A DNA stretch of 64,000 nt. Origin: Membranipora membranacea (lineage: Eukaryota > Bryozoa > Gymnolaemata > Cheilostomatida > Membraniporidae). Under the pieces are notes generated by a model. It saw only the letters and a list, made by a program, of their open reading frames with translations. It was not told the origin of the DNA and did no database searches. Of the stretch, positions 24,251-35,249 are shown in pieces (within the stretch, counting starts at the first letter, position 1; each line of letters begins with the position of its first letter). Location of the stretch: assembly GCA_914767715.1 (NCBI GenBank), contig OU612075.1, positions 12,090,001 through 12,154,000 on the forward strand, read 5' to 3'. Position numbers and translations under genes: made by a program.

Positions 24251-24892
24251 AAATTGAAACTATCATAATGTGCAATGAGAGGACATTAAAAAAAATGTAG
24301 GTTACATTTTTTAGTGTCATGCGCCTGGGATTTGACTTAACATGATCTGAATGTGACACAATCTAGTGACACCTCGGCAGCAAAATACCAATAAGACGAT
24401 AGTCATTTAAATGAGGCAGGTTCTTTGGAGATAAGACTTACAACGAAGCCTGCATAGATATATTCTCAGAACTTCAAATTCGAACCAACTTTGAAGCTGA
24501 AAAAAACTCTTTTATCAACTAACTTCATCAATCATTTCATCCTAATGCTATAATCGCTTCAGGAAATGAATTTTGTTCCTGTTTCCTGGCCTTCCTAACA
24601 CCATTTTTGCTCATATTTATGTTTCAGGTACAATAACAAAGACTGAACCCTATCTTCAGAATTCGATCAGCAGTAAGTGTGATATACGGAGGGTTTGATA
24701 CAGCAACATTCTGATTGCAATCTTTTTCTCAGAAAAAGTTAATTTTTTATGATCAATAGTATAATATATTGTGTTTTTTTTGCAAAACATGTTAATTGAT
24801 AGAGAAAGAAGCCTGTAGTATTTTCAACAGGAAGTTACCATCATACATAAATATCTGTCGGAGCGAACTCAGCCAGTAAAACTTTGCCAACA

Positions 24893-25030
24893 CCTATTAC
24901 TCCCCTCCCAAGCAATAATGGCACCTCGCAATGCACTAAGTTGGGTCCTATACTCTGGCCTGATATAAACTCACTACACACATTAGAATAAAAAACTGTC
25001 AAATATGCAGATGACCTCAGACTAACACCA
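24893..25030 (+). pseudogene. LINE reverse-transcriptase fragment (motifs B-C)
   Basis: The plus strand encodes a decayed block that reads SQCTKLGPILW, then DINSL, then, after an in-frame TAG, KTVKYADDLRL. These match motif B (P-Q-G-T-K-L-G-P-x-L) and the catalytic Y-A-D-D box of a LINE reverse transcriptase in normal order and spacing. Flanking reverse-transcriptase motifs are unrecognisable, so this is a short relic, probably older than the Rex1-like copy at 9-12 kb. It lies between the two copies of the 23.6/25.2 kb repeat. Confidence 0.6.
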
Positions 25031-25500
25031 AAGAAGAAAATTTGAGAATGAGTGGCTAGAATCTATACTATAAAATCATGATCACATCAAATCAAATGAG
25101 ACATACCACATTTCCAGCTATTCAATTTGAAATTTCAATAATGTACATCAGACCACTCAAAGAATGTGCTTATGGAATGCCATTCACACTTAAATATATG
25201 AGGATTTACTTAAGTGGTATTCACATTTCATATCCATCGATGCATTGGGGGGTTATCCAATAAAATTCATGTGAGAAATTGCAGCAGAGAATCTCATGTA
25301 TGAAGTTTGATTATGAAACACCATTCAATATCATGCCTATGCAGTGAAGTTCTTAGAGCTCACCCTTCAATGCTATATGGGATATGTAACCTTGCAAACA
25401 TGGATAAGATAGGAGAGAGATAATCAAATTATGATCATAATGAAAAGAAAATGATATATAATTTCACGATCTCAATAAAAAAGGAAAAAGGTTATGATAT

Positions 25501-25710
25501 AACATGGAAGATGGTGCCAGATATGAGTGGTTACCACATTATACTCATTGTATAACAAACCATGGCAGGCATCCGGTATGGGACAACCAGATGTGTGAAT
25601 TGAAATTTCAATTCACACATCTGGTTGTCCCATACTAGATGTCTACCATGGTTTGTTATACAATGAGTATAATGTGGTAACCTCTCATATCTGGCACCAT
25701 CTTCCATGTT
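25501..25710. repeat. 210-bp near-perfect palindrome (105-bp arms)
   Basis: The two arms meet at TGAAA|TTTCA (between 25605 and 25606) with no spacer. Position 25501 (AACATGGAAG) pairs with 25710 (CTTCCATGTT) and the whole length is complementary apart from a handful of mismatches, mostly where GCAGGCATCCGG faces its partner around 25565-25578. Transcription in either direction would give a long hairpin. The short open frames here are an effect of the symmetry. Confidence 0.9.
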
Positions 25711-25790
25711 TACCACATTATACTCATTGTATAACAAACCATGGCAGGCATCCGGTATGGGACAACCAAATGTGTGAATTGAAATTATCA
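25711..25790 (+). repeat. third, direct copy of the palindrome arm
   Basis: Directly after the palindrome, TACCACATTATACTCATTGT and the following sequence repeat the left arm (25531-25607) in direct orientation with few differences. The order is therefore arm, inverted arm, arm, as produced by template-switch inverted triplication. A single diverged arm is present in the sister repeat at 23848-23930. Confidence 0.85.
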
Positions 25791-26403
25791 TGTGTGTTAT
25801 TGTCAAAGGTCACTTGAAATCATGCATTTCTCATGTGACATCCTGATTCCTAACCCTCAGATGCCCTAGGGGGTATGTTTGGTAATCTGGCCATAATGGA
25901 AAATATATGTGATTCATTTTCACAAGCTTTTAATAACAATAAGCTCTTATCATGTTAAACAATAATTATGAACAAAATATTTATTCATACCACTGACCTA
26001 CATTTAAAGTAATAACACAATTATTTTCTTATGATACTGAAGATGGTCTCTAATATAAATTGTTCAAATGTGATGAATATTGTAACACCTCATTTCATGG
26101 TTATTTCTGATGCCCCAGGCGACCAGACCAAATTATTGTGTATGTCATTTTGCAGCTGAAGGTTGTATAAGATCTAATTAACAAGACTAAAAAGATTAAA
26201 ATACATCATATTTATTCAAATTTAGCCCATTTTTAATAATTAGACATCATCATCTTTAGGAGAAGAAATAGATACTTAATTGAATAACTGACCGCAGATT
26301 AAGAATGGCCTCTCTAAGCTGCTGCAGTGTTTTTTAGGTCAGAAAGTGACACTTTACAATGTCATTGAGAGCTCAATCAAAAGTGTGAAATACAAGTATG
26401 CCA

Positions 26404-26411
26404 CATAGCAT
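26404..26411. repeat. 8-bp target-site duplication, left copy
   Basis: CATAGCAT before the CAGGGGC end of the miniature element; the same 8 bases follow its right end at 26816-26823. The duplicated sequence differs from that of copy 1, as expected for independent insertions. Confidence 0.85.
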
Positions 26412-26815
26412 CAGGGGCATAATTCTAGAAAATTTCACTCACTGACTTTTTAGATATGAGCATAATGATCGGGCGCAGCCCGATCCACACGCCGTAAGCG
26501 TGGCGGGGAGGGTGTGGGAGGGGCGCTTAAGCGCCCTCCCACCACGGAAATTTTTGCATATCAGTAGCAAAATAGTGCAAGCAGAGAGGTGAGTACTGAG
26601 CTGTTGGGTACTTTCAGAAAACAACTCAATAGCAGTAGAAGATTACGGTAAAAATGCTCCAGTTATAAAGCACCCAATTGAAAAAAACTGACCTTGATGG
26701 GATTCGAACCCACAAGAATTTTATAAACAGTGATTACTAGGCAGACGCTCTACACACTGAGCTATTCAGCCATTCACGGAACTCCGTGGGCTGTGAGTGC
26801 TAATATACGCCACTG
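26412..26815. mobile_element. non-autonomous hAT-type miniature transposon with internal tRNA-like sequence, copy 2
   Basis: A 404-bp relative of 8372-8786 in the same orientation, nearly identical through the GC-rich hairpins, with ends CAGGGGCATAATTCT and AATATACGCCACTG and exact CATAGCAT flanks. It lacks a few bases present in copy 1 around 26591 and has point changes in the tRNA-like segment. The left end has one base missing relative to the consensus inverted repeat. No transposase is encoded. Two copies this similar within 18 kb, each with a clean target duplication, suggest recent family activity in this genome. Confidence 0.85.
26690..26773 (-). pseudogene. tRNA-like segment in miniature element copy 2
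   Basis: Minus-strand TAGCTCAGTGTGTAGAGCG (A box) and GGGTTCGAATCCC (B box) are conserved, while the spacer and T stem carry changes relative to copy 1. The conservation of both promoter boxes is compatible with polymerase III use but also with recent shared origin. Confidence 0.65.
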
Positions 26816-26823
26816 CATAGCAT
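26816..26823. repeat. 8-bp target-site duplication, right copy
   Basis: CATAGCAT, identical to 26404-26411. Confidence 0.85.
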
Positions 26824-27374
26824 GGTACAACATATAGGTTGTTACGTCATGTGATAATTTACGACACTAGACCTCCCTGCTGAGCAAATCAAGGGATAAC
26901 TTACGTTGCAGAAAAAACATATAACTGATATTTGACTTGTCAAGATATGAAGGTGACACAACTTAGTTGCACTTGGTAAGACAATTGTGCGGGTGACTGT
27001 TGGAGATAACTTTACAGGTGATCAGTTCTGGAAGTGACCAGGATGGAAAAAAGGAGCCGCAGTATTAGGACATACAAAACATTGAAATTGATTTTGAACT
27101 CATTGAGATCGGAATGTTCTCATATCTAAAGAATGGACAATACAGTGAGGAAATAGTTTTTTTTTTAAAACTTTATTAGCATAATTTTCATTTGATGAGA
27201 ATGTTTTACAAAATCAGCCTTCCAAGAAAACAAAAAAAGGAAAAAACAAACCAAAAACTTTCAATCAAGATGACGAAAAAGATAATCAGAAAAATTGAGT
27301 TTGAATGATTTATAATTGATTATTGAACGTAAATTATATGGAATATTGTTAAAAGTAGATGCTATGATATTATC

Positions 27375-28802
27375 TTAAAAGTTGTTTGAAGTAGGGTGTA
27401 GCTTAAACATGTCTCTCAAATTGAAATTACGCGAAAAATTAAAATATTCTAACAAAAGTGTTGGACATTTCTTGTTCATCAATTGATGTCCAGTAATGCT
27501 AGTAAAATATATGTTGAGCACTGGCAAAGGTAAAAGGTGAAACGACCTTGTTAATTTGTTAGTTGGTACCAGGTGATTAGGGATCTTTTGTATATTACAT
27601 ATCAACCTGAAGGCTCTCTTCTGGAGTAAAAATAAGTCCTTTAGTCTGGTGATAGATTGTAGTAAATACGGATACCACTTATGATGTAGCAAAAGATGAA
27701 ATGATGGTAAAATATAATAGCTGTTTTGTTGTCAAGAAAAGGCCTACAAAGTTTTAGTAGTGTAACTGCCTTTGCAACCTCTTTACCGATATAGGAAACA
27801 TGGTCATGCCATGTTAGCTTGTCATTTATAATGAAACCTAAAAGCTTTATTTCACATTTACGCGACAACCCCTTCCCAACACATGACAAGGAGAACCCAC
27901 CGACATCATCGTGAATGTTATGCAGCAGAAAGTGCGACTTATTAATGTTAATTACCATATGATTACTAAAGCACCAATTATTGATCACATTTAGGTCTTC
28001 AAGACTCTTGGAATTTAAATTATTTATTTACGATCCTGATTTATAAATACTGTTTCATCTGCATACGCAAACAACGATGCAAATAAAGATAGCTTCAAAA
28101 GGTTGTTATTATAAATCAAGAATAGAGTTGGTGCTATTATCGATCCTTGTGGAACCCCTACATTATTTGGAAGTATAGATGATTCTTCCAAAATATACAG
28201 TACTTTTTGAGAGCGTTCATTTAGGAAAGAGTTTAGAAGACCAAGTGCCTTGCCATTGATACCAGCAACTTTTAGTTTTTTGGATAATATTATTGTGATT
28301 AACACAATCATATGCTTTACTGAAATCCATAAACATCATAGATATTTTTTCATTCTTCATTTTGAATTCTAGACAGTCTGAGACTATCTTTTGAACTGCA
28401 GACGAGCAAGAAAAACCTTCTCTAAACCCACATTGAAACTCATGCAGAAATTAGATTTTTGAAAGATGGGAGTGTAGGTGTGGGTTTATGTGTTTTTCAA
28501 AAAGCTTTGATATAATTGGTAACACTGATATTGGTCTATAGTTTGATGGATTGTTATTCACCGTCTTTGAAAATTGGAGTCACTCTGGCAAATTTCCAAG
28601 CTTTTGGAAATGATCCTTCAGCAAGGATTCTATTGAACATATCAGTAAGGATCTTAATAATGAATGGAAGAGTAGACTTAAGCAGACAAACAGAGATTCC
28701 CTCTGTACCTGAAGATCTTGAATTTGGAATTGTACCGAGGTTTTTAACAATGTCATAAGGTAGAAATTTAGGGAAAGAACTGAGCTTCACTGTGTTTTTC
28801 AC
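27375..28802 (-). pseudogene. LINE ORF2, reverse-transcriptase part
   Basis: Motifs in order on the minus strand: SRSSGTEGISVCLLK and RVTPIFKDGE (28802-28554); then in 28553-28312 QCGFREGFSCSSAVQ and motif A MDFSKAYDCVNH with its aspartate; VGVPQGSIIAPTLFLIYNN and the catalytic box AYADET (28311-28024); LGFIINDKLTWHDHV thumb region (27988-27641); and LQKRAFRLICNIQ to the C-terminus (27692-27375). Several frame changes separate these blocks. The catalytic Y-A-D-D has become Y-A-D-E, which would impair polymerisation even if the frame were whole. Confidence 0.8.
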
Positions 28803-30039
28803 AATATTTGAAAATTTGGGAGGATTGTTTGATTTGCAATGGGCGGTGAAATTGTAGGCAATATGGTTAAGTGCTCGTTGAGTTCCATTGCAGAAAGTTG
28901 TGCATTATTAGGTTTGGAAGGTTTAGATTTAACATTAAGTGTTTTCCAAATCTGTCTTGTATCACCTGGGTTTGAATTTTTTATCAATTCCTCAATACAT
29001 TTTATTTTCTTGCGCCTAATTAAATTAGTCACTAGGTTCCATTGCTTCTTATATGAATCCCAGTTTTCTTCCTTCTTAAAATTTTCTCTTACTTTCATTT
29101 GTGTTTGAACCTCTTCATCTAACCACTTTGGCAATTGTATAGATTTGACATTGCGTGTCTTGGTAGTAATCAATTTAGAAATTATATTGATATATCTCAG
29201 ATTGAACGCTGAAATCATCTCTCCAGTGTCTTTTTGATAAAGGATATCTTACACCTGCAAATGCTTGTATGATATTTTTTGGAGTAAAATTTGAGAAATC
29301 TCGATATTCAATTTTATGTTCTCCTGCCTGTTGTTTGACACCAATTGTCCGTGCTGTATAAATCAAATCATGATCGCTCAAGGAATATTTGATTGGTCCT
29401 GATGAAATGCAATGATCTTTGCGATTTGTGTAAATGTGATCAATGAGTACTGGAAGTTACTCGAGTTAGTTCATTTATCAATTGGGTTAATGATAGGGGG
29501 TTACAAACTTTGGTCTTCCAACTTTTTTCAATTTTACTGTCTAACATGTTAACATTGAAATCACCAAGAAAAAAATTTTCTTCACATATTGCATAACACT
29601 CACCTACGAAGTTGGTGAACTTGTCCGCCCAATCTGCATGGGAGCTTGGTGGTCGGTAAACAATTGAAACAAGAAAAGGTCTTGAGACCTGAGAGATAAC
29701 CTTAATCAGCAAATTATCCTCGTTGAAATGATTGGTGGGATTGATGAGTTTGAAATTTATGGAAGCGTGGATGTAACATAATAATCCTCCACCACCTTTA
29801 AGGATTCTATCGCTTCTCACAGTATTGTAATCAGGTATTTCATAAAAACTATCACTATATCTATCATTGAGGAATGTTTCGGACAAACAAAATATTTTGA
29901 ATTTGTGTTTATACAAGAGATATTTAACTTCGTCAGTTTTGGAGGTTATTCCTCTAATATTCAAATGCGCTATAGCAAAACTGCTCTTAAAATCAAAAAA
30001 AATTCTTAGAGCCATCATAACATAGCTTCGGCATGACAT
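28799..30039 (-). pseudogene. LINE ORF2, endonuclease and linker part
   Basis: Residues from about 30039 to 29440 carry the apurinic-type endonuclease: IAHLNIRGI, CLSETFLN, RSDR, GGGGLLCYI, VYRPPSS and FLGDFNVNML. A frame break follows near 29440; 29381-29175 then gives SLSDHDLIY-like sequence with the catalytic S-D-H, and 29218-28799 encodes the basic linker (VKSIQLPKWLDEEVQTQ and a QWNLVTNLIRRKK helix). The catalytic Glu, Asp, Asn and His positions remain visible, but at least two frameshifts break the frame. Confidence 0.75.
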
Positions 30040-30701
30040 AAAACGTGTGCTGATGGAAGGCTGATTCCAGATGATATTGCATTGTTATAAAAATCATTAT
30101 TGGAAAATTTGACCCTAAAAAGTCTCAGCTTCTCGCCATTCTTGTACAGATGGTCAACTTCTGCCATATTGTCGATCTTTTTGACATCTTCAAGGATATC
30201 TGAGTCACTGGTGTCTAGTGGTACACCCTTTATCATTACTGAGTTTTCTTTCAGCTTCATTGGGTCAATAGTTAGACGGGAAGATGATCCTCCAAAGAGT
30301 GTTTTTTCCCACTTATTATTAATGGATTTGGCTGTTTCTATATTTCGGAATTGGATCATTAATCGTGGGTTGTTTGTATTATATGTGTACTTGTTTATCA
30401 TTCCCACAATTGTTGGACCAAAGTTGGTGTTGATTGTTTTCCTAATTTCATCCTGGTTATAGTTTTGATGTGATGGGCTTCCTTCCTTGATGTTAACCAC
30501 AATATTATGTGAGCTAACAAAAGGCGTCCGGTGTTTATGTTGTATTTGGTTAGTCGTTCCTTGTTTGTTGTTTATTGTGGTGTTGTCATCTATATCCATA
30601 GAAGATGTTCCTGGCTTTGAGCCATTAGTTGAAGGTTGGGGTTGATGCATACTCTTATGTTGTAGCTGATGACAGATCCCCTTGGTTCCATGCGTTACCA
30701 T
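30015..30701 (-). pseudogene. LINE ORF1-like protein with an RRM-like domain
   Basis: A 228-residue frame starting at ATG. The N-terminal 60 residues are rich in His, Gln, Ser and Asn. The C-terminal half has two strand-like motifs spaced as in an RNA-recognition fold, VMIKGVPL and LRLFRVKF, preceded by a PRLMIQFRN segment. This arrangement fits the ORF1 (Gag-like) nucleic-acid chaperone of Jockey-superfamily LINEs, which coats the element RNA. It overlaps the start of ORF2 by about 25 bases, consistent with a two-ORF element. It has no internal stop, but the whole element is inactive because ORF2 is broken. Confidence 0.6.
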
Positions 30702-33700
30702 TTTGCGAGGTAACTAGGTAGAAAATCAATATGACACCGTCATTATCAGGACAAATGTTACAGACTTGAAGAATGTACTGCTTAGCTGAATTATTATCTT
30801 CTGGGAGGTCCAACAATGTTTTTTTATAGTTTTCCTAATACTTATGTTGATTAATATAACAAATAAAAGTCAGGCTAGTAGCTTCAAAGTTGAATATGAC
30901 AAACCAGTTGCGTCTAACTGAGGTCAATTATCCACTCTCAAGAAAGTACTTTCAATTAGAATGCAGCTTAAGCGTGAATGACCACTGATTGATGGTATTT
31001 GATGACGAATGGGATATTTCAGGAGAATGTATCACTATTTTTGTGTTGATGTTTGCATATGGCATCATTCCTATACAATTGTTTTTATGCAATTGATCTA
31101 AAACACAGTCACCAATCCCCACCATATTTTTTTCTATTTCAGACAACACTTTATCAACATCTTGGATGAAGACCCTCTTGCGCTGAGAAGATTTCTATCA
31201 TTATCACCCATATTATTGAATATATGCCTTTCCATTTTGGCTCCAAATAGAGGTAACACACACATACAAATCTAAATCTAATGTGCTCACTTTATGTTCG
31301 GATATAGCGGTAGTTTAAGAAATAACTGTCTGGTCCCCGTTCTGCAAATACCCACTGAACTTGCCGATTCTTTTGTCCAGATGAGTATGCAAGTAATAAT
31401 ATAATCTAGGTGTGCACGTTACGTGTAAACTAACGAAATTCAGGTATGACGATAACAATGTGTTGGCAATTGATTGTGTGACACAACCTTACAACATCAT
31501 CTCAGTATCCGGATAATTCTAGATGATACTAGGATAATTCAATGCAGTCAGTTCTCCCTTAGCATGATTATCCTCTCCTCCATGTCGAGACAATAACTCT
31601 GAATACAGGTAGCACCCACATACAAACCTATCTATCTATTGCCTTTCTGTAATGACCCAATGGAAAAAAGATGTAGCTTTATCATTTGAACGATCCAGGC
31701 TACTCACTCTCAATTGTGTGACTCTACTTTCGTGCCACTCGAAAGTTCTAAGCGTTCAGTGTAGATAAGAATACAATGCCTGAAAATAAACAATATGATC
31801 AGGTAGAAGGTATTCTCACCTTTCTCATTTAGTTAGCAGTAATATTTAGTATGTCAAAGACAGTTGAAAGTGGATAACATGATTACAAAACAATGCTGGA
31901 GTTTGATGTTTGTTATTTTGGTTGAAGGATAACATTCTTCTGTCGCATCTTTGAAATTCACCCAACAGTCCGTCTGGTAATTTGTATATATTTTTCCATT
32001 CAAACAGCTCCAGAAACCCAGTTGGAAACTCTAATTTGAAAAGATCCATCTGGAAATGTCAGCAAAATCAAGCAGACACACAATTATGATACACCCAAAT
32101 GGTATCCTGTCGATCACAAAGGTTGAATAGCCCAAAATAGACAGAAATGTCCTGAAATGTAATGTCAGGTTTTTCTACAAAGTAAGCCTGTAGGTGTGTC
32201 AGCTTGTGTCTGATCGTTGACACAGGAGACTTGCAACAAGCCAGGAGGCATGTACCAAAGGAGTTTGGGTAATTGCTTGGTATAAATGATGGGAGTCATC
32301 CTGGTCATCAGACTGCTGGGGCCTCGTTGTATGATTACATGGGTGAATGTTACAAAATCAAATGGTTATAATTAGGGCTGCTCAATATTCACGTTATTTA
32401 CCGCGATTAACGTGATCACTGTGTTCTAAAGATTAACGCGATCATGGCATTTTAGTTGTGGGTTTTCAAGATCAAACAGTTCCCAGTATAATAGCCTATT
32501 CAATGTGCTGTTAGGCGTTATTGCGGTTAATAAAGCCAACTTCACAGCCACAATTGTAGGCATCTTATATATTACACCAAAAAATACAAGTTCATTGTCT
32601 GACTTTTGTTTACTTAACTGCATGTTATAAAGTGACTTTTGAGAAACAGGCCCAATCAGTACAATATACTACCAGATAAGTTATAGAAGTTTTCTTTGTT
32701 GTCACCCATATTATTATAATTCGAGTTGAAATGCTTTCAAATTGACATGTTTTACTACTAAAGAGATTGCAGCCAATCAAATCCAGGGATCTAATGTGAG
32801 AAAGAAGAACAAAAAATAGTAGGAGTTGCATATCCCTATTGATAGGAAAGATAACTGCTTATTATGAGAAAACAGTCTGCCAAGTTTTCAATCGTCTTTT
32901 ACATGTACATGTCTTTTACAACGCAAACATGCTGATATGCCTTGCTTCTTAGCTGCGACTATCGAGTGCTAATCTCCTATAGCAGGCTTCACTAAAGTAA
33001 TGGACAATGGTATACTTGATTGCAACCATAGCTAGAGAAGTGGAAAAAAATGTAGTATGTGAATCACCTGAAGGTACATGTATATATAGCTGTTCTGTGT
33101 TTCATTTTGTAATATGAAGTTTCCATGTTTTTAAACAATATACACGTAGTACAATGTAAATATATAAAGATACCAAATTATTAATAACAAAATAACAGCT
33201 TATGATCCACTCAATCCTTAGCGTATTATACGAATTGACAGTCCCATACCCAAGATTAACTGACAAGATTAATCGTAGATTAACTGGGGCACTTGAAAAG
33301 ATTAATCGATCTGCATGGAGAACGTTCCTCTGGTCACAAGTCTTAAAGACGCCTCTGGGTCAAAAGCAATTTTGAAGTTCATACTTGAACCTACCAAACA
33401 CAACTTACAGTATAAGGCAGGACTCCTCTCTGAGCCCTGTAATTTGCAACCCAAACTATAACAGCCTAACACCTGATTACTCTGGCAGGGAAGGTGCCCC
33501 CTCTAAAACCTGACTTGAAAGAAGAAATCGTATTAACCGAAGAACAAAAGCATCTTTGCTCATAGCACAAACTTTGATTTTTGATGTATAAAGTATGAGT
33601 TACAAACTAGGCAATCCGACCACTATATAAAACACTGTTTACAGCTTATTGTGTGAACTTTTCCTGGTGTGAACCTTTAGCAGTTTATGAGTGGAAATAT

Positions 33701-34039
33701 TCACATGAATTTTCCAGATATGATACTCAACACAGGGACTGATCCAGCATTGATATGATTGGCTGTCTGTCCCTACTAACATGAATCATATAACTGTGAT
33801 AAAATGCCTCAGGCATTGATAACTTTGGCATTCCTAGAATTCTACAAAGGAAATGCCTATTTTTGCCTATATTATGAATATGGAGTTCAGTGCATTATGA
33901 TTAATGTAAGGATGGCAGCCCAGAATGGTAATTTAGAGAGCACTCATTTATTTATTGTATTTTTCAAATAAAAATATTGAAGTGATAAGTACATGGATGA
34001 AAATAGTTGGCACATAGTGAAAATTCTGATTTCAGAAAG
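30702..34039. other. stretch without a recognised gene
   Basis: AT-rich DNA with no convincing exon. A TAGGGCTGCTCAATATTCACG string at 32378 resembles a hAT-type end followed by CGATTAACG-like motifs, but no matching right end or target duplication was found. Confidence 0.4.
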
Positions 34040-35045
34040 CTTTTCAAAGTCGATTGGTGTCGAAAGGAGGGAATGGATAAGACAAAAGATAGAACATTAT
34101 ATGAGATTTTAAATATGAATGACACATAACAAGACAGGTGCAGTCACTGTCACAAATACTCGGATTGGGATACAGGGCTAGAATGATGCAAACTGAGTTC
34201 CCTTATATCTATGCCATGTAAGCAAGTTTAATGCAACTCTTGAACTTCCAACTGAGCCCAATTCCCCTAAAGCTTCGAACTTTGATGCTTTAAAAAGTGG
34301 TGTTGGTCAGTGCAAGGTGTGTAAAAAATAATGTCCATACTTGCAACATTTATGACTCACAATTGCACCAGAAATAAAAACTGTGAGGTTTCATCATTTT
34401 TTGATCTCATAGATAATGCAATATTTTAATGGCACCTGCCCTGATATAGCTCTAAGATTACAAAGATCCCTGACAAAAGATGCACGTGCCTCACCAGCGC
34501 ATGTGTTATCTGTTGGAAACTAGATTTCTCCAAAAGGTCTGCTTCAACATATGGAGAAGGCGTACCACAATAATATAGATCTACTTCCCATGTGAATTTT
34601 GTGAGGGTTTTTTCTTTTAAAGTTGTGAGAACATGAGTGATAGGAAGGAGACGCTCTTAATTTTAAGAATTTTGCCTTTTGTGCACTAGTCACATGCTTG
34701 ATTTTAAAGGTGAGTAATAGAAACCTGAAAATTTTCACTTGAAAAGTATCATAAAGTGAATTACTTTATGTGTTGATCTCCTTAGCCAGGCAGAACAATT
34801 GAAAACATGTGTAATGATTTCAAAAAGCTTTTCAATAGCAATAGGTGTCTAAAGGGAGGAACATATCAGACAAATGATATGACATTATTTATGTAGTGTT
34901 GCATATGATTAAAATTGAAAATACGGTGGGGCCAGAATAGACAACAAGACAGGTACAATTATTATCACAAATACTAGAATTGGAATACAGGGCTAGAATG
35001 ATGAAAACTGAATCCATTCAATTCTATGGTATGTAAGCTATACTA
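34040..35045 (+). repeat. old direct duplication: 34040-34240 and 34820-35045
   Basis: Both blocks start with AGCTTTTCAA, followed at similar spacing by GGTGTC, AAAGG, ACAAGACAGGT, CACAAATACT and GGATACAGGGCTAGAATGAT (GGAATACAGG in the second). The order is conserved and divergence is considerable, so it is an old duplication or two members of one repeat family. Confidence 0.6.
34312..34720 (+). repeat. dispersed repeat block, related to 39818-40212
   Basis: Shares a 400-bp series of blocks in direct orientation with 39818-40212: GCAAGGTGTGT, CATTTTTTGATCTC with TAGATAATGCA, GATATAGCT, CCATGTGAAT and finally CACATGCTTGATTTTAAAGG. Non-coding; family unknown. Confidence 0.65.
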
Positions 35046-35084
35046 CCAGTTGAGCCCCATTCTATCATGGCTTTGAACTGCAGT

Positions 35085-35195
35085 GAAGTTGGGACAGAGA
35101 CTATAGATAATGAGACCTTCCACTTGCCATGATAACGTATATAACCGATGCGAACACATTGAAAATTAGGCTCCGCCCCTTTCTGGTGGTAATCG
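35085..35195 (+). repeat. repeat block, inverted relative to 39640-39750
   Basis: GAGACTATAGATAATGAGAC and CCTTCCACTTG followed by a CTCCGCCC block match, in reverse complement, 39640-39750 (ACTTCTGG, CGTGACC, CAAGTGGAAGGTCTCTATAT). The inverted relation differs from the neighbouring direct copies, so the repeats have been rearranged since duplication. Confidence 0.55.
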
Positions 35196-35249
35196 CTTGG
35201 AGGTAACCGTACCCAGTGCAATGAATTTACTATCAAAAATTGACAAGGT

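Larger units (their letters stand above)
25225..26110 (+). repeat. diverged interspersed repeat, copy 2, with inverted-duplication rearrangement
   Basis: The second copy of the repeat at 23635-24250. The offset between matching blocks is about 1,680 bp before the palindrome and about 1,896 bp after it, so this copy has gained roughly 217 bp, close to the palindrome length. Matching blocks include GGGGGGTTATCCAATAA near 25245, the arm block at 25527-25607, GGGGGTATGTTTGGTAATCTGG near 25870, and GAAGATGGTCTCT with TGTAACACCTCA near 26038-26095. Confidence 0.6.
27157..30701 (-). mobile_element. CR1/Jockey-like LINE retrotransposon, decayed
   Basis: A minus-strand non-LTR element of about 3.5 kb with a nucleic-acid-binding ORF1, then ORF2 endonuclease and reverse transcriptase broken by several frameshifts, then a 3' untranslated region ending in AATAAAG, a few bases, and ten A residues (27157-27166 on the minus strand). 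The poly(A) end contrasts with the ACAT tail of the LINE at 9-12 kb, and the protein motifs also differ, so they are separate lineages. The 5' end is placed at the ORF1 start codon; more 5' untranslated sequence may exist. No target duplication could be found. Inactive. Confidence 0.85.

Noticed and set aside
25531-25806. 91-codon minus-strand frame in the palindrome
   Set aside because: Its repeated internal peptide simply reflects the arm, inverted arm, arm structure.
28839-29108. plus-strand open frames over 27.4-30.5 kb
   Set aside because: They are antisense to the minus-strand LINE proteins, whose motifs are recognisable.
32378-32450. TAGGGCTGCTCAATATTCAC as a left end of a hAT-type element
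   Set aside because: No matching right end and no exact 8-bp duplication could be found; a GTTATAA match near 32625 is not next to an inverted end.
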